Of a stretch of DNA of 64,000 nucleotides, positions 25,083 to 33,821 are shown piece by piece. Position 1 is the first letter of the stretch. Every line of letters starts with the position of its first letter. Under the pieces are notes generated by a model. That model did no database searches, was not told the origin of the DNA, and was given only the letters and a program-made list of their open reading frames with translations. The stretch spans positions 434,001 through 498,000 of the forward strand of contig NC_009922.1 of assembly GCF_000018325.1 (NCBI RefSeq), given 5' to 3'. Both the position numbers and the translations under genes were made by a program. The DNA comes from Alkaliphilus oremlandii OhILAs. GTDB taxonomy: Bacteria > Bacillota > Clostridia > Peptostreptococcales > Natronincolaceae.

Positions 25083-26420
25083 TCAAATTTCTTGAATGTT
25101 ATATTTTTGTAGATACAGATCTCGATTGCGGGAAATGTGGAAAAGTGCTTTGGTGAGGATATTGATTTCCTCTATGGAATTATAGATACCAAAGCTAAGG
25201 CGAACCATTCCAGGCATGGGCAATGTTGGATCCTTCATATATTCCTCGCTGTCTTCAGCAGATACATTTAATAACCTTTGCAGATAGGGCTGTGCACAGA
25301 AACAGCCATTTCTTACGGCAATACCGAATTCTTTAGATAGTGCAGCAGCAACGATGCTGTGATGGAGACCTTTTATGTTGAATGGGATAATGCTGATGGT
25401 ACGGTGGAGATGGGACTTATTCGTATACAGTTCTACATTCGGTATATTACTTAAGCTTTCATAGGCATGTCGTGTTAAAGCTCTTTCATAGGATTCCACC
25501 TGGGCCATGCCAATGCTGAGAAGTTTTTTAATGGCGGAAGACAGCGCTAAAACTCCCATGATATTTGGTGTGCCGGCTTCTTCTCTTTCGGGAGGATCCA
25601 GCCATTTGATATGATCGTGAGAAACAAACTGTACAGTCCCACCACCTGTATAATCCGGCGGACTTTCCCTAAAGGTATCCTTAGGACCAATCAAAACCCC
25701 GGTGCCAAAGGGAGCATACATTTTATGGGCAGAAAAAACTAAGTAATCGATATGCTGTGGGTGTTCTACAGGCTTCATATTGACAGGACCATGGGGTACC
25801 AACTGCGCGCCATCAACCAAAAGTTTAGCGCCATGCTGATGGACCAGCTCGGCTATTTCGTGAATGGGATTGATGTATCCCGTGACATTGGAAGCGCCAG
25901 TAATTGTGACCAATTGCACCTTTTTCCCATAGCTTATCAATTTATTTTTTAAGTCTTCCATGGATAATTCGCCATATTTATCTACTGCAATATAATCTAC
26001 AGTATATTTATTTCGCCAAGGAAGATCGTTAGAATGGTGTTCCATACAGGTAGAGAGCACGACACCATCTTTATGTAAGGCCAGCAATTTATTCGATAGT
26101 TTGTTGATGGCTTCCGTAGTATTCTTAAGGAATATAATGGAATGGTAGTCCATATCGGCACCTATGAAGCTGGAAATAATTTTCCGAGATTCCTCATAGA
26201 GTTTAGTGGAGTATTGAGATTTATATCCTGCACCACGATGTATGGAGGAATACCAAGGAGAGAATTCAACAAGATCGTTCATAACACAATCGAAAGGGGG
26301 CGTTGTAGCTGCATTATCGAAGTTAATTGCAGTTGTAAAAGTTTGATCTGCTAGAGGAACCTTTGTATCCACACCTACAACGAAGTCTTTATAAGGGGAT
26401 AAGAAATTGATATGTTCCAT
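25083..26420 (-). CDS. Class V aminotransferase / cysteine desulfurase-like enzyme
   Basis: PLP enzyme of 445 residues, related to SufS/CsdA. It has the PLP lysine Lys233 in VFSAHKMYAPFGTG, FDNAATTPP (34-42), EHHSNDLPW (127-135) and VDGAQLVPH (202-210). A C-terminal segment AVRNGCFCAQPYL (369-381) supplies Cys373 or Cys375 at the position used for sulfur abstraction. It is longer than SufS and its neighbours are not Fe-S scaffold genes, so a cysteine or selenocysteine lyase or other carbon-sulfur role is possible. ATG follows GGCGGTGA. Confidence 0.82.
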   Translation of the reverse strand: MEHINFLSPYKDFVVGVDTKVPLADQTFTTAINFDNAATTPPFDCVMNDLVEFSPWYSSIHRGAGYKSQYSTKLYEESRKIISSFIGADMDYHSIIFLKNTTEAINKLSNKLLALHKDGVVLSTCMEHHSNDLPWRNKYTVDYIAVDKYGELSMEDLKNKLISYGKKVQLVTITGASNVTGYINPIHEIAELVHQHGAKLLVDGAQLVPHGPVNMKPVEHPQHIDYLVFSAHKMYAPFGTGVLIGPKDTFRESPPDYTGGGTVQFVSHDHIKWLDPPEREEAGTPNIMGVLALSSAIKKLLSIGMAQVESYERALTRHAYESLSNIPNVELYTNKSHLHRTISIIPFNIKGLHHSIVAAALSKEFGIAVRNGCFCAQPYLQRLLNVSAEDSEEYMKDPTLPMPGMVRLSFGIYNSIEEINILTKALFHISRNRDLYLQKYNIQEI

Positions 26421-26572
26421 GGATAATCACCGCCTAAAAGGTATTTACATTTTTATTTTATGCGCTGAAAATAAAATGGTGATTATAAAAGCTTTGGCTA
26501 TAGAAATTATTATCCAGTCCATATATAATAAATTTAAGTCATAAATATAAATATTGGATAGGGGGGCTTTTT

Positions 26573-26968
26573 ATGTTCTGGTGGAGTTCTGAATTAGAGA
26601 CGGGCATTACAAGCATAGACGAACAGCATAGAACTATTTTTAATAGAGCGGGTGATTTTTTATCCTTAGATTCATCCACGGATCTTCAGGAAATACATAG
26701 AGCATTTGTATTCTTGATGGATTATTGTATTAATCACTTTACAGAGGAAGAGCAGATCATGATGGATGCAGACTATGAATCTCTCGAAGGACATAGAGCA
26801 CAGCATAATCACCTTGTGGATAGGCTATACGAGCTGGGCAATGAAATTAAAGATACAGGGATCAACGAAGAACTGATCGATCAGTTTAAATTCCTTGTAA
26901 TAGAGTGGCTGGTAAATCATATCAACGAGTCCGATAAACACTTGGCAAAATTTTTATTGGAAAAATAA
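26573..26968 (+). CDS. Bacteriohemerythrin
   Basis: Non-haem di-iron oxygen-binding protein of 131 residues. All expected ligands are present: His19 (DEQHRT), His55 and Glu59 (HFTEEE), His74 and His78 (HRAQH), His116 and Asp121 (NHINESD). It likely binds or scavenges O2 in an anaerobe. It is single-domain, without a chemoreceptor fusion. Its stop codon lies in a copy of the dispersed repeat. Confidence 0.95.
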   Translation: MFWWSSELETGITSIDEQHRTIFNRAGDFLSLDSSTDLQEIHRAFVFLMDYCINHFTEEEQIMMDADYESLEGHRAQHNHLVDRLYELGNEIKDTGINEELIDQFKFLVIEWLVNHINESDKHLAKFLLEK

Positions 26969-27050
26969 AATTTGTTCGTTCACAGCCACAAATTTTATGG
27001 CGCACTCAATTTAAAACCCTGTTTTAACTTTCAAGCGCTTAAAATAAAAC
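26962..27050 (+). repeat. Dispersed 3'-flanking repeat, copy B
   Basis: Starts across the hemerythrin stop codon (AAATAAAATTTGTTC) and contains TATGGCGCACTCAA, identical to the copy near 19.0 kb read on the opposite strand. The CAAGCGCTTAAAATAA end also resembles that copy. Confidence 0.8.
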
Positions 27051-27068
27051 TTAAGTATTTATTCCTAA

Positions 27069-27109
27069 AAAATAAGTTGTAAAGACATTATGTCTTTACA
27101 ACTTATTTT
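27069..27109. terminator. Bidirectional terminator
   Basis: Perfect 19-base inverted repeat (27069-27087 with 27091-27109), A and T tracts on either side, between converging hemerythrin and ilvE genes. The loop is only three bases, so the innermost pairs probably open. Confidence 0.88.
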
Positions 27110-27120
27110 AATTGTTCATA

Positions 27121-28146
27121 TTATTTAACTTCTACGATCCATCCTTCTGGAGCTTCAACATCACCGAATTGGATTCCGCAAAGTGTTTCATATAATTTTT
27201 TAGTAACAGGACCTACTTCTGTTTCACTGTGGAATACGTGGAACTTACCTTTATGCTCAATTCCTCCAATAGGAGTAATAACTGCTGCTGTACCACAAGC
27301 ACCAGCTTCTTTAAATTCATCTAAATTGTCAACAAGAACGTCTCTCTCTTCTACTTCTAATCCTAAATATTCTTTTGCTACGTGTAGTAAAGAATATTTT
27401 GTAATACTTGGTAATATAGAAGGAGATTTAGGTGTTACAAATTTATTGTCTTTAGTGATACCAAAGAAGTTTGCTGCACCTACTTCTTCGATTTTTGTAT
27501 GAGTTGCAGGATCTAAATAAATACAATCTGCAAAACCTTTGTCAACAGCTACTTTATGAGGCATAAGGCTACCTGCATAGTTTCCGCCAACCTTAGCTGC
27601 ACCTGTACCGTATGGCGCTGCTCTATCGAAATCAGATGTTATGAAGTTTACTGGAACCATACCACCTTTGAAGTAAGGTCCTACAGGTACTGCGAAAATA
27701 GAGAATATGAATTCTGGAGCTGGTCTTACACCTAAGTTGTCTCCAACACCGATAACAAACGGTCTTAAGTAAAGCGTAGCACCTGAACCGTATGGTGGAA
27801 CATATTCAGCATTTGCTTTCACTAATTGAATACAAGCATCGATGAATTTCTCTTCAGGTATTTCAGGCATTAAAACACGTCTACAGCTATCGTTTAATCT
27901 TGCTGCGTTACGATCTGGTCTGAAAAGTTGAATCTTACCTTCTTTTGTTCTGTAAGCTTTCATTCCTTCGAAACATTGTTGACCGTAGTGAAGAGCAGTA
28001 GATGCCTCGCTGATTGCTAATGTGTTATCTTCTACTAATTTACCTTCATCCCAGCTGCCATTGGACCATTTAGATATATAACGTAGTCCAACTTTCATGT
28101 AGCTAAATCCTAGTTTACCCCAATCAATATCCACAGTTTTACTCAT
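27121..28146 (-). CDS. ilvE: Branched-chain amino acid aminotransferase
   Basis: Fold type IV PLP aminotransferase of 341 residues, class II (eukaryote-like) BCAT. LHYGQQCFEGMKAYRT lies near residues 52-67, RPDRNAARL follows, the PLP-lysine region AAKVGGNYAGSLMPHK lies near 182-197 and EVGAANFF near 217-224. Interconverts Leu/Ile/Val and their keto acids, here perhaps also in amino acid fermentation. Start ATG follows AGGAGG. Single gene with its own terminator. Confidence 0.96.
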   Translation of the reverse strand: MSKTVDIDWGKLGFSYMKVGLRYISKWSNGSWDEGKLVEDNTLAISEASTALHYGQQCFEGMKAYRTKEGKIQLFRPDRNAARLNDSCRRVLMPEIPEEKFIDACIQLVKANAEYVPPYGSGATLYLRPFVIGVGDNLGVRPAPEFIFSIFAVPVGPYFKGGMVPVNFITSDFDRAAPYGTGAAKVGGNYAGSLMPHKVAVDKGFADCIYLDPATHTKIEEVGAANFFGITKDNKFVTPKSPSILPSITKYSLLHVAKEYLGLEVEERDVLVDNLDEFKEAGACGTAAVITPIGGIEHKGKFHVFHSETEVGPVTKKLYETLCGIQFGDVEAPEGWIVEVK

Positions 28147-28295
28147 GTGTAATCCTCCTATATAATATATTGATTTAATTCCTACAACTCTATTATAAAA
28201 TCTTTAGAAGGGGTTTACAAGTTTTAGAAAAAGATTTAACTATTAAGATAATACTGAATATTGAGACTTAGGATGAAGTCAAATCAATGGTGCTG

Positions 28296-29438
28296 CTATA
28301 TTTGTTGGACGATATGGAACATATAATTGAGAACTGGCCAATTCTGGGGAGCCGATGTGTTCAAAGACCAGTAACTGACGCCTAAAAGATCGTATTCCAT
28401 CACCAAATTATACTTCGCTTGGAAGCTTCTGGCATCATCATACCAAACCATATGTTGCTCTTGAGATTCGCTTACATAATAAAAAAATGGCGCTTGAAAT
28501 AGAGCATCGTATTGGATGGTGGCACCGTACTGGATGGCAAGCTGAAGTGCTTCTCTGTAACTCACTAAGTTGGCTCTATCCCCTGGTGCAAATGGAAGGG
28601 TCCAATCGAATCCATAGAAAGGCATTCCCATTAATATTTTTTCTCTTGGAATAACGGTTACAGCATAGTCCAAAACCTTTCTGATTTCATTAACGGGAGC
28701 TACTGCCATTGGAGGGCAGGCAACGCAACCCCAGTCGTAGGTCATAATAATGACAAAATCTAAAATTTCACCTTGGGCCTTGTAATCGTGACCGCCCCAC
28801 CACTCCCCTGTGGTCATGTCATAAGTTTTTGATACCAATGCTGTTGAAACTGGGTAATTATATTGATGGAAGAAGTCAACGGCATTTCTTAGAAAATCAT
28901 TATAAAGATAACGGTCTTCGGGATAAAGTCGTTCAAAGTTGATATTCAATCCGTAATATCCTTTACTTTGCATCACATGGAGCACATTATTAAAAAGTAT
29001 ATATTGCAATTGTAGATTTATAAAGAACTCATGGGCAAGTGCTGGATCAAAATTAGATTCACCTTCATTGGTAATGCTGAGTAAAGGCGCAACGTGGTAG
29101 CTCTTAGCCGCACTGATAACGGCCTCATCGTTTAGGGGCCGAATGCTCCCATCTGGATTCACAACGTAGCTGGAAGGGGTGATATAGGTTAGATATTGTC
29201 CAACTTCACTTACTGTAGCAGTATCTGCCTCCGGTGTATTCGGTACAATATAACCATTGACCTCAATGTTTTTACGCTGAGGGGGTGGCGGATCTTGAAT
29301 AATGACTAAGGATTGACCAGGAACTAATTGGGACAACCCTTCTAATCCATTGTCACCAATCAGCTGGTATGTACTGATCCCATATAAATTTGAAACAGAC
29401 CAAATTGTTTCGCTAGGCTGCACTATATGAATATACAT
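28296..29438 (-). CDS. LysM plus GH18 spore-type glycosidase (YaaH/SleL-like)
   Basis: 380 residues: an N-terminal LysM domain (about 2-47, IHIVQPSETIWSVSNLYG) that binds peptidoglycan, a proline linker PPPPQ, then a glycoside hydrolase 18 barrel (about 60-380). This is the layout of spore cortex-lytic N-acetylglucosaminidases such as YaaH/SleL. In the catalytic strand the usual DxDxE reads GLNINFERL: the catalytic Glu is kept while the acid two residues before it is Asn. No signal peptide, which is usual for spore-deposited members. Start ATG follows AAAGGAG. Confidence 0.87.
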   Translation of the reverse strand: MYIHIVQPSETIWSVSNLYGISTYQLIGDNGLEGLSQLVPGQSLVIIQDPPPPQRKNIEVNGYIVPNTPEADTATVSEVGQYLTYITPSSYVVNPDGSIRPLNDEAVISAAKSYHVAPLLSITNEGESNFDPALAHEFFINLQLQYILFNNVLHVMQSKGYYGLNINFERLYPEDRYLYNDFLRNAVDFFHQYNYPVSTALVSKTYDMTTGEWWGGHDYKAQGEILDFVIIMTYDWGCVACPPMAVAPVNEIRKVLDYAVTVIPREKILMGMPFYGFDWTLPFAPGDRANLVSYREALQLAIQYGATIQYDALFQAPFFYYVSESQEQHMVWYDDARSFQAKYNLVMEYDLLGVSYWSLNTSAPQNWPVLNYMFHIVQQI

Positions 29439-29707
29439 AGCTTCACTCTCCTTTTAGATAGATACTAATTATTATATTCAGTAGGACCATAAGGTGTATC
29501 TGTATCGTGGATTTCTCAGAGGGAAAAATAAGCATTCCTGAATAGAAGCATGAACATTATTTTGTCGTAAAATGTCGAAAAATAGGGAAATAAAACATAC
29601 AAAAATAAAGAAATTTTTGATAAAATAAGATAAAAGTCCTATTGAATAGTGAAATCCTATTTAGTGAATATATCTGTATAAGAAGTATTTGAAAAGGTTG
29701 ATAGAAA

Positions 29708-30088
29708 ATGGCTAACGACAGAGAAGGTGATAGATACTTGGAAAATAGAATAGAGGGAAATAAAAAGGCGGAAATCAATATGAGGTTTTCGGAGTTTGAA
29801 GTACCACCAATGCAGGACGTCTTAATCGTTGGAAAGAGGGCGCCTATTGGGCCAGAAGCGGCAAGAAGAATGGTGGATATATTATCACCGGATCAATACG
29901 AGATATTGAAAATTGAACATGACTATTTTGAAGCAATCGTGGTGAGGAGGTCCTTATTAAATATGCTTCCTCAAGAGAAACTCATTGCAATCATTATGGA
30001 TGAAGGAGGAAAGATTGCTAACGATTCTATGATTATCAGAGCGCAGGTAAATATAACGCTTAATGTTAGCAGATCTATTGACTTATGA
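29708..30088 (+). CDS. Conserved-looking protein of unknown function, coupled to CBS-GGDEF gene
   Basis: 126 residues, or about 102 if translation starts at ATG 29780, which has a better purine-rich leader. No known domain is recognised and there is no membrane segment. The middle part (MQDVLIVGKRAPIGPEAARR) begins a strongly alternating alpha/beta-like sequence, ending with a hydrophobic beta stretch (IRAQVNITLNVSRSI). Its stop overlaps the start of the following GGDEF gene (ATGA), so both proteins are probably made together and may act in one signalling unit. Confidence 0.6.
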   Translation: MANDREGDRYLENRIEGNKKAEINMRFSEFEVPPMQDVLIVGKRAPIGPEAARRMVDILSPDQYEILKIEHDYFEAIVVRRSLLNMLPQEKLIAIIMDEGGKIANDSMIIRAQVNITLNVSRSIDL

Positions 30089-30939
30089 TAAAAAATGTAT
30101 CGGATATTGCTGAAAAAGGATTCAAAAAAATAAATATCTTAAATGGTGCAAAGAAAATACAGGATATTTTTTCGGAGGAAGAAATCGAATGTTTTTGTGC
30201 TTATGATCACGATGAATTGGTTGGTGTCGTTACAAAAAAAGAACTGGTCGTAGCGCATCCAAATCGAATTGTTGCTGATATTATGTCCGATCGGTATCGA
30301 TGCATTGATTCTGCTACACCCATATGGAAGGTGAAAGAGATTTTTGATACATACAAGAATATAGAAATAATTCTACTAGAAGATCAAGGCGAATTGGTGG
30401 GATATGTAACGAGAACCATCCTAAATATGGAGCTAAATAAATCCATCGATTTATTAACAGGCTTATATAGGAGCGATTATATTTTTTATAATGCATATAA
30501 TCTTTTGAAGGAGGCCCAGGAAGTCTCAGTTATATTTATGGATGTAGATAATTTTGGATGTATCGATAAGCAATATGGACATATCATAGGGGATGATATC
30601 CTACGGAGCATTGCAAGGATACTAAAAGAAAATACGGATCAAAAGTCTTTCCTATGTAGGTATGCAGGGGATGAATTTGCAATTGTAGCGCCTTATTCTA
30701 TGGAGCATAGTGAAAGGATTGCGAAAAATATAATAAAGGCGATCCATTCGTATACTTTTCCAAAGGACATCCAGGTATCCGTTTCCATTGGGATTTCAGG
30801 ATATACCCTAGATAAGGAGAATTCACTGAATACTTTAAAACCCATCATGAATATGATCAACGATGCCAGTTTATTATCTACAAAGGCGAAGGAAAAGGAA
30901 TGTAGCGCGATTATTACGAATATGGGTGTAATTGCATAA
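30085..30939 (+). CDS. CBS-pair diguanylate cyclase (GGDEF) protein
   Basis: Cytoplasmic 284-residue protein. Two CBS motifs (about 5-60 and 61-115, with ADIMSD and GYVTR) are followed by a GGDEF domain (about 120-275). The active-site motif reads AGDEF (194-198), a variant found in many active cyclases. The metal residues FMDVDNFG (151-158) and the substrate loop HIIGDDIL are kept, so it probably makes c-di-GMP under control of a nucleotide bound to the CBS pair. No RxxD inhibitory site precedes the motif. Translationally coupled to the upstream unknown protein. Confidence 0.88.
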   Translation: MIKNVSDIAEKGFKKINILNGAKKIQDIFSEEEIECFCAYDHDELVGVVTKKELVVAHPNRIVADIMSDRYRCIDSATPIWKVKEIFDTYKNIEIILLEDQGELVGYVTRTILNMELNKSIDLLTGLYRSDYIFYNAYNLLKEAQEVSVIFMDVDNFGCIDKQYGHIIGDDILRSIARILKENTDQKSFLCRYAGDEFAIVAPYSMEHSERIAKNIIKAIHSYTFPKDIQVSVSIGISGYTLDKENSLNTLKPIMNMINDASLLSTKAKEKECSAIITNMGVIA

Positions 30940-30958
30940 CCATAGAGTGCGGCATAAA

Positions 30959-30990
30959 GTCTAGGGAGATTTCCCTAGACCTATTTTTTT
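30959..30990 (+). terminator. Intrinsic terminator
   Basis: 9-bp stem GTCTAGGGA/TCCCTAGAC (30959-30967 with 30972-30980), 4-base loop, then CTATTTTTTT. It ends the CBS-GGDEF transcript. The preceding GAGTGCGGCATAA resembles part of the dispersed repeat. Confidence 0.85.
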
Positions 30991-31098
30991 GTTGTGAATT
31001 TGATGAAAACAAAATATAATAAGAGCGGACATCATTAACAACTAAAATCTTGAAAAAATGTAAATGATATAAGCAAGTCAATAGATTGGAGAGATATT

Positions 31099-32241
31099 AT
31101 GAGGAAGATTGATTTAATAGCGACGGCTACCTTTGGCCTAGAGGCAATTGTAGGGCGGGAAGTTAAAGCATTGGGTTATGAGGATGTGAAAGTAGAAAAC
31201 GGAAGAGTTGATTTTACAGCAGATGCGTCTGCGATTTGTAGAACGAATCTTTGGCTTAGAACTGCGGACAGAATTTTATTAAAGGTAGGGGAGTTTAAAG
31301 CTTTTTCATTTGATGAGCTATTTGAAAAAACAAAAGCCCTACCTTGGGGAGATATCCTGCCAGAAAACGCAATATTCCCTGTGAATGGAAAGTCCATTAA
31401 CTCTAAGCTTTCCAGTGTGCCGGACTGTCAGGCCATTGTAAAGAAAGCCATCGTAGAAAAAATGAAGCAAAAATATAAGAGAGAATGGTTTGAAGAGAAT
31501 GGTGCTACCTATTCTATTGAAGTAGCGCTTTTAAAAGATGTGGTCACTTTAACCATCGATACCAGCGGTGCAGGCCTTCACAAAAGAGGTTATCGAACTT
31601 TATCCAATAGAGCCCCATTAAAAGAAACCTTAGCAGCGGCACTGATTAGTCTAAGCTACTGGAATCCAGACAGAGTATTGATCGATCCTTTCTGTGGGTC
31701 TGGTACAATTCCAATAGAAGCCGCTTTAATCGGTAAAAATATTGCCCCAGGCATCAACCGAAACTTCGTATCTGAAGATTGGGGGCTCATCCCTAAGGAA
31801 CTTTGGAGAAATGCTCGAAAGGAAACCCACGACTTAGCAAAGTATGACCGACCTTTAAGAATCTATGGCTCCGATGTGGATGGAGAGGTTTTAAGCATCG
31901 CTCGATACCACGCCAGAGAAGCTGGGGTGGATGAAGACGTTCATTTTCAAAAGCTAGGCGTCGCAGACCTAAGGTCTAGATTTGAATACGGCTGTATTAT
32001 CACAAACCCGCCTTATGGAGAGCGTATCGGAGAAAGAGATGAAGTTGAAGAACTCTATAAAACCATGGGGAAGGTTTTTGGAGAAATGGAAACTTGGTCA
32101 AAATACATTATTACCTCCAATAGTGATTTTGAAAAGCTTTACGGAACAAAAGCAGACAGAAGAAGAAAGCTTTATAACGGAAGGTTAGAATGCCAGTATT
32201 ATCAATACCAAGGACCGAGACCACCGAGAAGAGAAGAGTAG
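31099..32241 (+). CDS. THUMP-domain class I SAM rRNA methyltransferase (RlmL-N/YpsC type)
   Basis: 380-residue N2-guanine methyltransferase of 23S rRNA. The THUMP RNA-binding domain (about 40-160) is followed by the methyltransferase core with IDPFCGSGTIPIEAAL (about 195-210) and the catalytic NPPYGERIG (about 300-308). Corresponds to the N-terminal half of E. coli RlmL (m2G2445) as a stand-alone protein, as in Bacillus YpsC. ATG follows GGAGAG. A G-U rich terminator follows. Confidence 0.92.
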   Translation: MRKIDLIATATFGLEAIVGREVKALGYEDVKVENGRVDFTADASAICRTNLWLRTADRILLKVGEFKAFSFDELFEKTKALPWGDILPENAIFPVNGKSINSKLSSVPDCQAIVKKAIVEKMKQKYKREWFEENGATYSIEVALLKDVVTLTIDTSGAGLHKRGYRTLSNRAPLKETLAAALISLSYWNPDRVLIDPFCGSGTIPIEAALIGKNIAPGINRNFVSEDWGLIPKELWRNARKETHDLAKYDRPLRIYGSDVDGEVLSIARYHAREAGVDEDVHFQKLGVADLRSRFEYGCIITNPPYGERIGERDEVEELYKTMGKVFGEMETWSKYIITSNSDFEKLYGTKADRRRKLYNGRLECQYYQYQGPRPPRREE

Positions 32242-32254
32242 GATGCATATACAA

Positions 32255-32303
32255 AAGCTTAGTAATTAGAGTGAAGCTGGGCTCTAGTTATTAGGCTTTT
32301 TTT
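32255..32303 (+). terminator. Intrinsic terminator
   Basis: 17-base arms (32255-32271 with 32282-32298) pair with a few G-U pairs and are followed by a T run. Ends the methyltransferase gene. Confidence 0.8.
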
Positions 32304-32327
32304 AAAGAGAGGGAAGGGATGAAGAAC

Positions 32328-32552
32328 ATGGCGTTTATTGTAGCATTATTTATCTGCCCAGTAATTACAATTATATGTTCCATCATTGGCTATTCTTTAA
32401 CTAAAAAATGGTTTATAATGCCCATATTTACATTATTCCTATTTACCATCTTGACTTTTACTATTTTCAATGAATCATTCTTTTTTTGGACAATTGTCTA
32501 TACTGTAATTTCAATTATTGTTAGCCTCGTTATAAACTTCATCAAAAAGTAA
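32328..32552 (+). CDS. Small membrane protein (DUF2651-like)
   Basis: About 74 residues with two or three hydrophobic helices and the phrase KKWFIMPIFTLFLF, then FTIFNESFFFW. This resembles the short DUF2651 family known from Bacillus; the match is by eye. ATG 32328 fits GGGAAGGG better than ATG 32319. Function unknown. The following small gene, 38 bases on, may share its transcript. Confidence 0.6.
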   Translation: MAFIVALFICPVITIICSIIGYSLTKKWFIMPIFTLFLFTILTFTIFNESFFFWTIVYTVISIIVSLVINFIKK

Positions 32553-32590
32553 CCTTTAAAGTTATTTAGAGAAAAAGGAGAAAAGGTATT

Positions 32591-32974
32591 ATGGGAATAA
32601 AAAGCAATAGAAAGACAATTCTATTTTTAATCGTGGCAGTAGTGCTAACAAAGATGTTCCTTTTTTCCAACAACGAAACCACTGTTGTTATAAACAATCA
32701 AACGGATCAAACCTTAGAGAATTTAATGTTTCTTTCAAATGCTGGGGAAAAGGATCGGATATTCACATTAGCCCCCCATAGCAAAGTTTCATTTCAATAT
32801 GATTTAGGTGGATTCAATGAAAACGCCGCCAGTTTTCATCAGATCGATCCGTCGGGTCGCAGGAGAAGCTACTCGATTATAGGATACATCCATCGACTTT
32901 ACACTGAGATTCATATTGAAATTACTTCAATTGACCAGAATGGAGAATTAAAATTCGATGTAGAAGTTTTTTAA
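32591..32974 (+). CDS. Membrane-anchored small protein of unknown function
   Basis: 127 residues. One N-terminal signal-anchor helix (TILFLIVAVVLTKMFLF, residues 9-25) puts a small beta-rich domain outside the cell (TTVVINNQTDQTLENLMFLS). The pattern resembles extracellular domains of small Bacillus surface proteins, but no family is recognised. RBS AAAAAGGAG is strong. It follows a DUF2651-like gene, so both may be envelope proteins. Confidence 0.55.
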   Translation: MGIKSNRKTILFLIVAVVLTKMFLFSNNETTVVINNQTDQTLENLMFLSNAGEKDRIFTLAPHSKVSFQYDLGGFNENAASFHQIDPSGRRRSYSIIGYIHRLYTEIHIEITSIDQNGELKFDVEVF

Positions 32975-33094
32975 CAATGGAACGATATTATTTTTATATG
33001 GTATACAAAAGGTTAACTTGCCTATTCAATGGGTATAATTAAAAAAGCTAGTAAATTGTATAAAAACGAATAATAGATAGATGGAGGTATTGTT

Positions 33095-33637
33095 ATGAAA
33101 GTAGTAGCAATTGTAGGAAGTATCAGTGAACAATCTAAGAATAAAAAGCTTGCAGAATTTATGCAGAAAAGATTTAAAGATAAGCTGGATATTGAAATCA
33201 TGCTATTGAATGATATGCCGATGTATAATGAGGACATCGAGCTGAACCCACCAGCAGTGGTAGATGAAATGAGAAAACAGATTCGGGAAAGTGAAGGACT
33301 CCTTATTCTAACACCAGAATATAATCACTCCATTCCAGGGGTATTAAAGAATGCACTGGATTGGTTCTCTAGAGTTGAGCGAGTGATGTTAAATAAACCG
33401 ACAATGATTGTGGGTGCTTCTATGGGCGCACTGGGAACAGTTAAGGCGCAGCTTCATTTAAGAGAGATCTTAAATTCTGGTGGCGTAGGTGCCATTACTC
33501 TTCCTAGAAATGAAGTTTTTATTGGCAGTATACAAGATAAGGTGGATGAAGAAGGATATCTAAATGATGAGTCTACCATTCAATTTTTAGATACTGTGGT
33601 AGAACAATTTATTGATTGGGCAAAGAAGATTCAATAA
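33095..33637 (+). CDS. NADPH-dependent FMN reductase
   Basis: Flavodoxin-fold protein of 180 residues of the NADPH:FMN reductase/azoreductase family. The phosphate loop GSISEQSKNKKLAEF (9-23) binds FMN, and TPEYNHSIPGVLKNALDW (about 70-87) is the hallmark dimer and flavin contact. It reduces free flavins, quinones or chromate-like compounds; the natural acceptor is not known. ATG follows ATGGAGG. A short terminator follows at 33.7 kb. Confidence 0.92.
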   Translation: MKVVAIVGSISEQSKNKKLAEFMQKRFKDKLDIEIMLLNDMPMYNEDIELNPPAVVDEMRKQIRESEGLLILTPEYNHSIPGVLKNALDWFSRVERVMLNKPTMIVGASMGALGTVKAQLHLREILNSGGVGAITLPRNEVFIGSIQDKVDEEGYLNDESTIQFLDTVVEQFIDWAKKIQ

Positions 33638-33687
33638 TTTTAAAATAGGATAGATTTGGACTGACCGCTTCATTCCATGCAAATAAC

Positions 33688-33720
33688 AACTACTAAGGAA
33701 ACCTCTTTAGTAGTTTTTTG
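33688..33720 (+). terminator. Intrinsic terminator
   Basis: Stem AACTACTAA/TTAGTAGTT (33688-33696 with 33707-33715) followed by a T run. Ends the FMN reductase transcript. Confidence 0.78.
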
Positions 33721-33821
33721 TATTTTAAATGAAGAAATTGTAACCCTATTGTTATTTGATAAAGCAATGAAAAAAGATATAATGGACTTAGAAAAGACAG
33801 CTTAGAAAAGGGGTGCATAGA

